Shown: positions 9,901 through 17,486 of the stretch, piece by piece
Layout: each line of letters begins with the position of its first letter
Position numbering within the stretch: the first letter of the stretch is position 1
Assembly: GCA_963580455.1 (NCBI GenBank)
Contig: OY756966.1
Coordinates: 20,959,001 to 21,023,000 of the forward strand
DNA length: 64,000 bases
From: Euonymus europaeus
Lineage: Eukaryota > Streptophyta > Magnoliopsida > Celastrales > Celastraceae
Reading direction: 5' to 3'
The notes under the pieces: model-generated
What the model was told of the DNA's origin: nothing
Databases searched by the model: none
Seen by the model: the letters and a program-made list of their open reading frames with translations, nothing else
Program-made: the position numbers and the translations under genes

Positions 9901-12267
9901 ATTGAGGTGAACCCTGAAAAGGTGTTAGCGATAATTAACATGCAAGCCCCGAGGAACAAGAAGGAGGTTCAACAACTCACCGGGCGAACTGCAGCACTAA
10001 ACCGATTTCTCGCCAGATCAGGAGATCGCTGTAAACACTTCTTTAACGCACTTAAGCAAACAACCGACTTTGAATGGAATGAGCACTGTCAAGAAGCTTT
10101 CGAAGAGCTCAAGTCTTATTTGAGTCGACCACCTCTACTCACTGCTCCAAAGGAAGGAGAACCGTTATCCCTCTACTTAGCTACCACTGAGCATGCAGTG
10201 AGTGCCGTGCTCGTAAGCGAGGGAGAGGATAAGGTTCAGAGGCCAATATACTACACTAGTAAGATTCTCACTGCAATCGAGAAGAGATACGCCAAGGCCG
10301 AGAGAATGGCCCTGGCACTAGTCACCACGGCTAGGAAGTTGAGACCATATTTTCAAGCCCATACAATTACAGTGCTGACTGATCAGCCGCTCAAGAGCAT
10401 TTTACAGAATCCAGACATATCGGGAAGACTTATTAAGTGGTCAGTCGAACTTAGTGAGTTTGATATCTACTTCGAGCCGAGAAGAGCAATCAAAGCTCAA
10501 GTCCTCGCGGATTTCGTTACGGAATGCCAACATCCTTTAGAGGAAGAAGCGCCGCAGGAGCAATGGCAACTCTTCGTCGATGGATCTACGAACAAGGATG
10601 GCAGCGGAGCAGGGATTCTGCTTCTCGGACCCGGGGGCATGACCACTGAGTATGCCCTCCGTTTCCAATTCAAAGCCTCTAATAACGAGGCTGAATATGA
10701 AGCTCTGCTAGCTGGATTAAAGCTGGCCATCGAGCTAGAGGTTCGCAATTTGCTGATTCACAGCGATTCACAGCTCGTCACCGAGCAGGTCCGTGGAGAA
10801 TATGAGGCGAGAGGCTCCAATATGATCAAATATCTTGCAAAAGCTAAGGAGCTGATGAGTGAGATCCCGAATGTTGAAATACTGAGAGTGCCTCGAGAAG
10901 AAAATCAGCAAGCAGACGTATTAGCCCGACTTGCGTCAACAAGCAAGAAAGATCATGCTTCCTCAGTTCGGATAGAAATGCTTCCTAAACCTAGCATCTT
11001 TGTTAAAGAAATTGCGGAGATCAACACTGAACGATCTTGGATGGATGCAATACGCGCCTTCCTCACGGAGGGGCAATTGCCAGAAGACAGGAACGAGGCT
11101 AAAAGTCTCCGAGCAAGGGCAGCGAGGTATTCAATTATTCAAGGCACCCTTTACCGACGATCTTACACACTCCCTTACCTTAAGTGCCTTGCTCCACGAG
11201 AGTCAGATTACGCTCTCCGAGAAGTTCATGGAGGAATATGCGGCAGCCACTCCGGTGCAAGGACCTTAGCAAACAAGGTCTTGCGCTGCGGGTATTACTG
11301 GCCGACCATGAACAAGGATGCAAAGGAGTTGGTGAGGAAGTGTGACAAGTGCCAGAGACATGCCAACGTATCGCATCACCCACCGTCGGAGATTACAGTG
11401 ATGGAGAACCCTTGTCCGTTTGCACAATGGGGGCTGGATTTGTTAGGACCTTTTCCTCAGGCAACAGCCCAAAGGAAGTTTCTCATAGTGGCAGTGGATT
11501 ATTTCACGAAGTGGGTTGAAGCCGAGCCTCTGGCCACAATCACTGACCACAAGTTGAAAGACTTCATTTGGAAAACCATCATCTGCAGATATGGTGTTCC
11601 TCGGATCCTTATTACTGATAATGGCCGACAGTTTGTGAGTGCCAATATACGGCAGTTTTGTGACGAACACGGCATCAACCTCAGGGTTACTGCTGTAGCT
11701 CACCCTCAAGCTAATGGACAAGTAGAAGTCATCAACCGAATCATACTACAAGGAATCAAGGCTCGTTTGGACCAAGCCAAGGGACTCTGGACTGAACAGC
11801 TCCATAGCGTCCTCTGGTCTTATCGGACTACGCCTCGGACATCAACAGGAGAGACACCTTTCTCCTTAGTATTCGGATCAGAAGCTGTTATCCCAGTTGA
11901 AATTGGAGTTCCCACTCCTCGTATAACTGAGTTTGAAGAATCAGGTAACAGTGACTTATTGCTCAACAATCTTGATTTCTTGGAAGAAGCTCGAGAGACT
12001 GCTCGGATCAGGATTGCTGCTTACAAACAAAGAACGGCCCGATATTACAACAAAAGGGTCCGAACAAGGAAGTTTTCAGAAGGAGACTGGGTTCTAAGGA
12101 AAGCTGCTGCAGCCGGAAGGCATCCAGGTAAGCTCGGAGAAACTTGGGAAGGACCTTTCCGAGTTATCAAAGTTCTGCTTGATGGTACTTACAAACTGGA
12201 AAATCCCGAGAAGCCTGGAGAGATGAGACCTTGGAATGCCGAGAACCTTCGAAGATACTATGTTTAA
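6964..12267 (+). CDS. Gag-Pol polyprotein of the Tat element (intact)
   Basis: This 1767-residue open frame starts at the first ATG after the primer binding site. Gag covers roughly residues 1-450, with a capsid region around 150-310 and an atypical zinc motif C-x2-H-x4-H-x4-C near residue 399 (CKFHRGPGHDTDEC). The aspartic protease is near 552 (LIDNGSAADVLF). Reverse transcriptase spans about 780-1000 with YVDD at about 923. The following Gypsy-type RNase H (about 1055-1140) has LYLATTEHAVSAVL, so the first catalytic Asp of the usual DAS motif is gone. A second, archaeal-type RNase H follows (about 1200-1325) with FVDGS, NNEAEYEAL, HSDSQL and QADVLARL, so all four acidic residues are present. 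Integrase has an HHCC zinc region from about 1421, then catalytic D in GLDLLG, D in TDNGRQF and E in GQVEVINR. It ends with a WEGPF module and no chromodomain. No stop or shift is seen. Confidence 0.95.
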   Translation: MVRARAFRGEEQQAEAANENAEQQPQPLMQDQIAELLQQMNVLAQRLDTIQGQVQGHQPIQNESISHETRNDHSQTDESRNPDVPGTSVTIARRTQPTHTYEGDSKFIEGVVDRKIAALQGRPFLDTMDWDRNLTPLSTEVQQARVPTSFKVTSVEKYNGTGDPLDHVIGFQTMMEFQRASQEACCKIFPVSLVGVARRWFRALPQGSIHSFDDLTNRFVAHFASSRPVKKTNATLVTIRQKPQESLREFVTRFNSDCLEIPDLQPIIAITAFTTGVRHVTLKHSLSKKNPKSIPELLSRVEKYITADEMMAEPHVAEQSLDRSPPRRRSDGGRRTERKNSGFSRSFTRRDDRAKLERYDSYTPLNSSLKRVLNEIQDRDIVRWPAKKKPSPGRMESDKYCKFHRGPGHDTDECRHLKCEVENLIRRGYLKRFTSSVGDKREREGRKENPRGLRENEDRRQRRRREESPRHRNRGTAGTIGMIVGGLASGGESSSGRRAYARTVHQIHENSKRTRTGEEKITFSEKDGDGLHQPHDDALVIDVIIANYTVKKVLIDNGSAADVLFYHAFKQMNLPRESLKKFSSPLYGFTGEQVVTVGIISLPITLGDYPRSKLFMVELLVVDVKTPYNALIGRPLLHKARAVVSTYYLKMKFPTDQGVGEVQGDQKLARQMYVTDLKEKKKPVSIIELVDDQNNQILKPSPGEQLIALPVEHATEKKLYYGSGLSKDLSEGLTNLLLENITTFAWNAHEMPGISADVITHHLSIKLGSRPVKQKKRNFAQDRQEAIKTEVNKLLDADFIREVQYPEWLSNVVMVAKQNGKWRMCVDFTHLNKACPKDSYPLPKIDQLVDATSGKGLLSFLDAYSGYHQIQMHQDDEEHTSFVTPEGTYCYQVMPFGLKNAGATYQRLVNKMFSPMLGKTVEAYVDDIVVKSKKPEEHLGDLQDVFNVLNNFGMKLNPEKCAFGVSSGKFLGFLISKRGIEVNPEKVLAIINMQAPRNKKEVQQLTGRTAALNRFLARSGDRCKHFFNALKQTTDFEWNEHCQEAFEELKSYLSRPPLLTAPKEGEPLSLYLATTEHAVSAVLVSEGEDKVQRPIYYTSKILTAIEKRYAKAERMALALVTTARKLRPYFQAHTITVLTDQPLKSILQNPDISGRLIKWSVELSEFDIYFEPRRAIKAQVLADFVTECQHPLEEEAPQEQWQLFVDGSTNKDGSGAGILLLGPGGMTTEYALRFQFKASNNEAEYEALLAGLKLAIELEVRNLLIHSDSQLVTEQVRGEYEARGSNMIKYLAKAKELMSEIPNVEILRVPREENQQADVLARLASTSKKDHASSVRIEMLPKPSIFVKEIAEINTERSWMDAIRAFLTEGQLPEDRNEAKSLRARAARYSIIQGTLYRRSYTLPYLKCLAPRESDYALREVHGGICGSHSGARTLANKVLRCGYYWPTMNKDAKELVRKCDKCQRHANVSHHPPSEITVMENPCPFAQWGLDLLGPFPQATAQRKFLIVAVDYFTKWVEAEPLATITDHKLKDFIWKTIICRYGVPRILITDNGRQFVSANIRQFCDEHGINLRVTAVAHPQANGQVEVINRIILQGIKARLDQAKGLWTEQLHSVLWSYRTTPRTSTGETPFSLVFGSEAVIPVEIGVPTPRITEFEESGNSDLLLNNLDFLEEARETARIRIAAYKQRTARYYNKRVRTRKFSEGDWVLRKAAAAGRHPGKLGETWEGPFRVIKVLLDGTYKLENPEKPGEMRPWNAENLRRYYV

Positions 12268-12467
12268 TTTCATCCTGCTGGCATGTACTTAAGCACAATT
12301 TCCATTTCAAAACTCGTTTCTTACACGAGACTTAGGATTTTGCTGATTCAATGAAAGTAGTTTGTTTTGCTATAAGGATCCTCAAAAGTAAGCGTTGCTC
12401 GGCACAAGTCAGCCGCAATGCCTGAGCATTATTACAAGCCCACTAAGGTCAGGGGACCGAGGAAAAG
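12268..12467. other. 3' flank of gag-pol inside the Tat element
   Basis: Non-coding sequence between the gag-pol stop and the tandem repeats. It probably contains the sense termination region, although no strong AATAAA was singled out. Confidence 0.4.
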
Positions 12468-12775
12468 CATGGTTTTGTTTCAACTCATTTAATTTGAGTT
12501 ACAACAGCCAAGCAGAAAAACAAGTTAGCTACGACCCGAGCAAGTTTGGGCCACAGCAAACATGGTTTTGTTTCAACTCATTTAATTTGAGTTACAACAG
12601 CCAAGCAGGGAAACAAGTTGGGCCACAGCTCTACTTGTTCTCAAATCAGCTACAACAAGCTGCGTTTTAAGTTATGATTTCCGAAATTGGCTACGACCCG
12701 AGCAAATTTGGGCCACAGCTCTACTTGTTCTCAAATCAGCTACAACAAGCTGCGTTTTAAGTTATGATTTCCGAA
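12468..12775. repeat. Two adjoining tandem repeats in the Tat spacer
   Basis: Unit A (starting CATGGTTTTGTTTCAACTCA) occurs at 12468 and 12561, a 93-bp period. Unit B (starting GGGCCACAGCTCTACTTGTT) occurs at 12620 and 12710, a 90-bp period. The two types share the linker GGCTACGACCCGAGCAA or close variants. They lie exactly between the two convergent transcription units. Tandem repeats in this spacer are a known feature of Tat/Ogre-type elements and can seed satellite DNA. Confidence 0.9.
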
Positions 12776-12902
12776 AAAAAAAACGGACAGTAATAGACAA
12801 GAAATGGGAAGAAAAGAACTCGACTTCATTAAAATTAAAAAAGTTATTTACAAATGTTGAGAACAGAGTTTGATCAAGAAGGAAGAGAACAAGGACCAGT
12901 TC

Positions 12903-14970
12903 CTAATTTTCAATATCAACTAGCTCCTCGGCAGTCCTCTCTGCCTCACCCTCAACAGAAGGAAGGGGCACGTCGACTTCTTCATTCCTCGGAGGAATCG
13001 GCGGAGCATCGGTCTCCGTGTACCCATCGATGTCCTCCTCGACGTCCCCCTCATCCTCTTGAAGTAGGCGGAACTGCTCGTAGGCATCTTCCTTCACCAC
13101 ATCCTCGTCGTCTTTCCCCGCGATGACTGGACACAGCTCATCCAAAATGTCCGAGCTCTGGCCTTTGCCGACGAGGAACCTCCGAGCTTCTTTGACAGCA
13201 GCCTGGAAGCAGAAAAAGCCTTCTTGCTTAAGGGTAAGTTGGAACTCCTTAGAGTCGCGAAACTCTCGGAGACCAGCTTGTCGCCCGCTTTCAAACAGGA
13301 CGGCCCCTTCAGCCTCAGCTGCTGACCTTTGTCTTGCGAGCTCATCCTCGGCTTCTTTCAGCTTCGTAGCCATCAGATTCTCTGATGCCTGCGTTTTCTC
13401 GAGTTCCAACCTCGTCAGCTTCAAAGCGGTCTCTGTCCGACCAATAGCTCCCTTGAGTAGAAAAATTTCTTGGGCGGCAGTCTTCTTCTCGGCCTCGGAG
13501 CTTCGTATGTCAAGCGACAACTTCCCGAGAAGCGAAGTCAACTGCAAATAACAACAGAAAAGAAATGAGTTATTAAGCAAGCTGAAGGAAAACTTGCTAA
13601 ACAATGTTCCGAGCGGAAAGATGTACCTCCATCAGCTTAACAGCCGAAGCCTCCATCCTCTCCTCGGTGGCCATCTCCTCGGCTCGCCTTTGGTCCGAGG
13701 GAAGAGACAGCTTCTCGAGCATCTCCAACGCCACCCGAGGATTGGTCACTGTATCAGATAGACGCACATTCCACCGAGGAATGTGAACGTCTCCCATCCT
13801 GCGAGGAGGAGAGGAAGAGCGAGCGTCGGATGTACGAGAAGGAGATCCAACGGCCCGGAAAGATGGGGTGGAAACGAAGACACCGCGACCGCGACCCAAG
13901 TCTTTTCCTCGGCCTGGTTTGACTTGGGCACCCTCAACGGGGGTAACCCTCGTTTTCTTGCTCGGCTCAGCACCCCCGTCAGGTCTCCTCTTCTTGCCCA
14001 AGTTGGCAGTCTTCTTCTGCAACTTCAGGTAATCAGCGGCCGACGACATATCTGAGAAGTAACAAGAATCAGTCATCAACATGATTAGTATAACAAAGTC
14101 ATAAACAAAACCGAGCAAGAGCAGGTCCCCACCTTGCATCGCTTGCTCGGACCTATGAGCCCTTGTAAAGTCTACAGCTCGGCATATCATAGGCACAGAA
14201 GGCTTAGTGAAAGGACCTCTGAGAGTAAGATACCAGTCAAGCTCCTGAGGAGAAAGTTGGGGAAGTCGCTTGAACTTACTGAATTTTGGGACAACCCACG
14301 AGGTCCTAAAAGGAAGATCCTCGTCCTCGCCCAAGGGCATCCGAACAAAGAAATAACTAGACTTCCAATGATGATTGGAAGAGGAATATTTTGGAGCAAC
14401 CAGACCCTTCTTGAACTTTAAATAGCAAAGTCCAGGGTTTCTCGGAGCTCTACAAAGGGAGAAAATGTGTTGAAGGACATTAGAAGAAAAAGGGACGCGA
14501 AGCTCGGCACAGTAGTATAGAATTGTGCCGAGAAACACCCAAGAATTGGGAGCAAGGCAGGTTGGGCAAATGTCGAACCGATCAAAGAAGGAGCATATTG
14601 CTGGGGCAATCGGTATCCGACAACCAAATGATAATGCGGTGGTAGAAATGGCAAACTCCCCATGTTGAGGACGGAATGGAGATACTCCCTCGGGCACAGG
14701 CCTACAAGGGTAGGGAATACCGAACAACTTGCGTTGGGATTCCACCTCGGAGGCTGAAAGGCTACAGCTAAGATTCCTAGGCTCCCTAGAACCATCACCT
14801 GCTGCTCGGGCCTCCTGTACTTCGAACCCAGGAGGGGCAAAGAAAGGGCGTTCTGCTAAGGGTAGCCTAATGCTCGTCCTAACAGGAGGAGAGTTAGAGG
14901 TCGAATGAGAAGTTCCTAAATCGGCTTCCTCTAACACATTAATATTACTATCCGAAGAAGGGGAAGACAT
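12903..14970 (-). CDS. Antisense gene of the Tat element, putative gypsy-type transposon protein, two introns predicted
   Basis: Read on the minus strand, this is a gene convergent to gag-pol. Predicted exons are 14970-14133, 14051-13627 and 13541-12903, joined in phase to give 633 residues. Both introns have GT-AG ends. The start is the ATG at 14970; the open frame extends upstream only to a TTG. The N-terminal exon (LFGIPYPCRPVPEGVSPF, then APNSWVFLGTILYYC) resembles the plant family called putative gypsy type transposon (Pfam Transposase_28 as I recall it), whose function is unknown. The middle exon has basic stretches (KKRRPDGG; PSKKTRV) that could be a nuclear signal. The last exon starts with a long heptad coiled coil and ends in an acidic, proline-containing tail. 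No frame damage is visible. Intron 1 is 81 bp with no stop, so retention would add 27 mostly hydrophobic residues rather than end the protein. The role in the element's life cycle is unknown. Confidence 0.75.
13542..13626 (-). other. Predicted intron 2 of the antisense Tat gene
   Basis: 85 bp on the minus strand, donor GGAG|GTACATC and acceptor TTATTTGCAG|TTGACT, with a T-rich tract before the acceptor. It separates two long open frames that use different reading frames and joins them at a codon boundary directly before the coiled coil. Confidence 0.75.
14052..14132 (-). other. Predicted intron 1 of the antisense Tat gene
   Basis: 81 bp on the minus strand, donor AAG|GTGGGG and acceptor TTCTCAG|ATATG, with a T-rich 3' half. 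Removing it joins exon 1 (phase 1) to exon 2 in frame. Translating through it gives the only hydrophobic run in the protein, which argues that it is intronic. Confidence 0.65.
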
Positions 14971-15097
14971 TTCTCGTACCTGATGAGACGAAGAAGAGAT
15001 AGTATTTGCTCGGAAAAAGAAGATTACGTTTGCTCGGATAGACAATGCTCGGGGCTCTCAACTTTGGCAGCAAATGAATTGGACAGTGACGTCCTCG

Positions 15098-15107
15098 CTA
15101 TTTAAAG
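15098..15107 (-). promoter_or_regulatory. TATA-like promoter element for the antisense Tat gene
   Basis: On the minus strand the sequence reads CTTTAAATAG, about 128 bases upstream of the predicted ATG at 14970. This is outside the 3' LTR, so the antisense gene would have its own promoter instead of using LTR activity. Motif and distance are the only evidence. Confidence 0.4.
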
Positions 15108-15328
15108 TCGAAGACCGCCCTGGTCAACGGACCCGATGACGAGACGTACTGCCTTCTCTCATCTGGGCCGCTCAACCTCTGCACATCAGATGACCACTGG
15201 ATCAAGATCAATTAAATCTTAGCCGTTCAACGACTCACATTTAATGTCTGCCTCGGGAACTCAAACGTCCACTCATGCAGACCTATCATTGGTCCTACGA
15301 TGACCAATCACAGGTCTGAGGGGGCAAG

Positions 15329-15774
15329 TGATGAGGATAATTTTCCCCTACAATGACAACCCGACACGTGGATATAGTTGTCACCAGCTTCATGCTCGGT
15401 ACCGAGAAGAAGGATGTACATTCCTCGGTACCCATCCTCAGAGTGGTAAAAAGCTGTCATGAACTACCCAAACAGGAACTACCTTCACTATAAAAAGGGG
15501 CAAACCCTCAGGTAAAGAGGAGGATTTTTTGACTAATTACAAGAGCACCGAGCAGTGCACTTCACAGAGTTCCTTTGTGCTCGCATCTGACTTGAGCGTC
15601 GGAGCGCCAACGCCAGAGAACACTCTCTGGCGGGCCTCTAGCTTACGTTTGCTCTTTGTCACAGGATCATTCTATTATCAGAGAGAAGCTAATCCGAGGA
15701 AGGACATCAACAGACGAGAAAGTTCTTGTTCAAACCTATCCTGATACGTCTTGGACTGATTTAAGACGTCATCA
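15329..15774 (+). repeat. 3' LTR of the Tat element
   Basis: It starts TGATGAGG directly after the purine tract and ends GACGTCATCA, followed by the target duplication GTTGG at 15775-15779. TATA box TATAAAAA lies at 15489-15496. It is the same length as the 5' copy. Confidence 0.95.
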
Positions 15775-15894
15775 GTTGGAATACCTAAGGGTATTCTAGT
15801 CTTATTCTATGTGTTTAGACTTGTATATAGGTTTATACAATTATGCAATACCTAAGATAATAGAATCAAGCCGCATCTTCTTGTAACATTGACA
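15775..15894 (+). repeat. Right part of the split Copia 3' LTR (with duplicated GTTGG)
   Basis: Positions 15775-15779 are the target-site duplication made by the Tat insertion. 15780-15894 continues the Copia LTR from its seventh base to its end (TTGACA). Together with 6476-6481 it restores a 121-bp LTR. Confidence 0.92.
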
Positions 15895-15899
15895 CCACT

Positions 15900-16958
15900 A
15901 AAATGCTACCATTAAATTTACTCTTAAAATGACACTATAACAATTGGGCTCTTAAAACCTACAAAATGACACTTTAAATAAGGAGTCTCGATACTAGTCT
16001 ACACTGGCTATCCGGACAGGCTTGGGAAGCTATCTAGATATATTAGACTCCGTCTTTCAAAAAACTCAAAACTGTTAGGACAGCTTCTTAAACCTATCAG
16101 GATAGGCTCTACCAAAAAGTACTAGAACTCCTTGAGCTGTTCGAGCAGTAACTTGAACTATCTAGACTGATTTTCCGCTACCTAAAATTAAAAACTCCTC
16201 CAGAACTAGAGCTTTTCAGACAACATCTAAAACAGATAACATTAAGGTTTCAATCTATCATTTCTTATAAATTGTTTGATTATTTTGTGGTGGATAGTGA
16301 GTCCTAGCAAGGATTTTCAGGAATTAAAACTCATTACTTTATATTCTTATTTTTAATACTAATGTTTCTATCTTTACTGTAATATGTTATGAGACTTAAA
16401 CCCCCCCCCCCCTTACAATTATATGTAAATTATATTCAAGTGTTAGATTGTATATTTATTAGTATCACTCCTCGTGTGATCAACTTTTACTTGTCCATTA
16501 TATATTATTTGTATAGTTGTGAGATTATTTTAAATTGTTATTAACGACATAACAGTGTGTTTTGTGGACGGTTAAAAGGTAATTTCTGTGATTTTTTCCT
16601 TCTGAACCGGGGGTGGACTCTGAGTCCTGTTGAATGATGTTTGAGATTGCTTATTTGTGTGAAATTGTGATATTTGTATGAGAAACAATTTGTCCATGCT
16701 GCTAGATAACCTGAGGCCCTGCTAGGTTGGGATTTGCATGTTAATAGATGGGCAAGAGGCCCTGCTAGGTCTTGATCTGATTGGTTGTTATATTGCTGCG
16801 TTGTTTCAAGTGAGCATTCCCCGATATACGGGGAGATGTTGTCAGATTTTTCATTATAGGGTTATCCTAGTTGAGTGAACTAGGATGTGGATCACATTGG
16901 TGACCTAGGAAGGTGCGGGCAGCACCATGTGACGTTTCGAAAATGAGGCATCGCACGA
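15900..16958. other. Intergenic spacer with small repeats
   Basis: No gene was recognised. It contains a 12-base C run at 16401-16412, two copies of GAGGCCCTGCTAGGT (16713-16727 and 16756-16770), and a small palindrome CCCCGATATACGGGG near 16820. The more GC-rich part from about 16560 leads into the minisatellite and may belong to the same repeat unit. Confidence 0.4.
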
Positions 16959-17486
16959 GTCATCCGGAGTCTTGGAACGAGCCCGAGACATTCCAATGTC
17001 CAAGTTCATGCTCGTGTCATCCCAGGGTGCGGGAAGGTGCCGGATCATCCCAGGGTTCGGGATCAGTTATTGATATCCTCGGGGTTCGGGAAGGGCACAA
17101 GTAATCCCGGAGTCCGAGATAGAGCCTGGGTCATCACAGGGTCCGGGATCAGTCCCGAGTCATCCCGGGGTTGGGGAATGGGTTAGGTCATCTTGGGGTC
17201 CGGGATTGAGCTTGGTTCATCTTGGTGTCTGGGAAGGGCACAATTCATCCTAGGGTATAGGATCAGGCTCGGGTCATCCTGGGGTCCGGGAAGGTGCCGA
17301 GTCATCCCAAGGTCCAGGAATGGGTCAAGTCATCTCCGGGTCGATTTTGGGTCATCCCGGGATCTGGGAAGGGCAGAAGTCATCCTAGGGTCTAGGATTA
17401 AGCCCGGGTCATCTCAGGGCCTGGGATCGATTCCGAGTCATCCTAGGGTCCGGGATTGGGCCCGAGTCATCGGGTTCGGGATGACT
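16959..17486. repeat. GC-rich minisatellite, about 28-29-bp units
   Basis: Around 18 degenerate units follow each other, each built as (G)GTCATCCCRGGGTCCGGGA plus a variable linker such as TTGAGCCCGA. Unit lengths counted between successive GTCATC motifs are 28-29 bases. The array is far more GC-rich than the surrounding AT-rich DNA. The units touch without unique spacers, so it is not a CRISPR-like array. Open frames across it are by-products of the roughly repeated composition. Confidence 0.88.

Larger units (their letters stand above)
6482..15774 (+). mobile_element. Young Ty3/Gypsy retrotransposon of the Tat lineage
   Basis: The 9293-bp element is bounded by two 446-bp LTRs that differ at only two adjacent bases by eye, and flanked by a perfect 5-bp duplication GTTGG (6477-6481 and 15775-15779). 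Internal order: primer binding site (TGGCGCCGTCTGTGGGAA at 6931-6948), a single uninterrupted gag-pol of 1767 codons with two RNase H domains between reverse transcriptase and integrase and no chromodomain, a tandem-repeat spacer, a convergent antisense gene, and a purine tract (CTGAGGGGGCAAG) just before the 3' LTR. An extra archaeal-type RNase H and antisense genes near the 3' end are known hallmarks of plant Tat elements. It is nested six bases inside the Copia 3' LTR. With intact frames and near-identical LTRs it looks recently active. Confidence 0.95.
1698..15894 (+). mobile_element. Copia LTR retrotransposon, interrupted by a nested Gypsy element
   Basis: The element is bounded by 121-bp LTRs, TG at the left end and CA at the right. 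The 5' LTR is 1698-1818. The 3' LTR is split into 6476-6481 and 15780-15894 by the insertion 6482-15779. A perfect 5-bp target-site duplication CCACT flanks it at 1693-1697 and 15895-15899. A primer binding site resembling initiator tRNA-Met (TGGTATCGGAGG) directly follows the 5' LTR, and a purine tract (TTGAGGGGGAG) precedes the 3' LTR. Gene order gag, integrase, reverse transcriptase, RNase H is that of Ty1/Copia. The very short LTRs recall the Ale/Retrofit group, which is inference. The internal genes carry many stops and shifts, so it is not autonomous. The two LTRs differ at 5 of 121 positions by eye. Confidence 0.93.

Noticed and set aside
14052..14132. Possible membrane helix in the antisense Tat protein
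   Set aside because: The hydrophobic run comes only from translating the predicted 81-bp in-frame intron.
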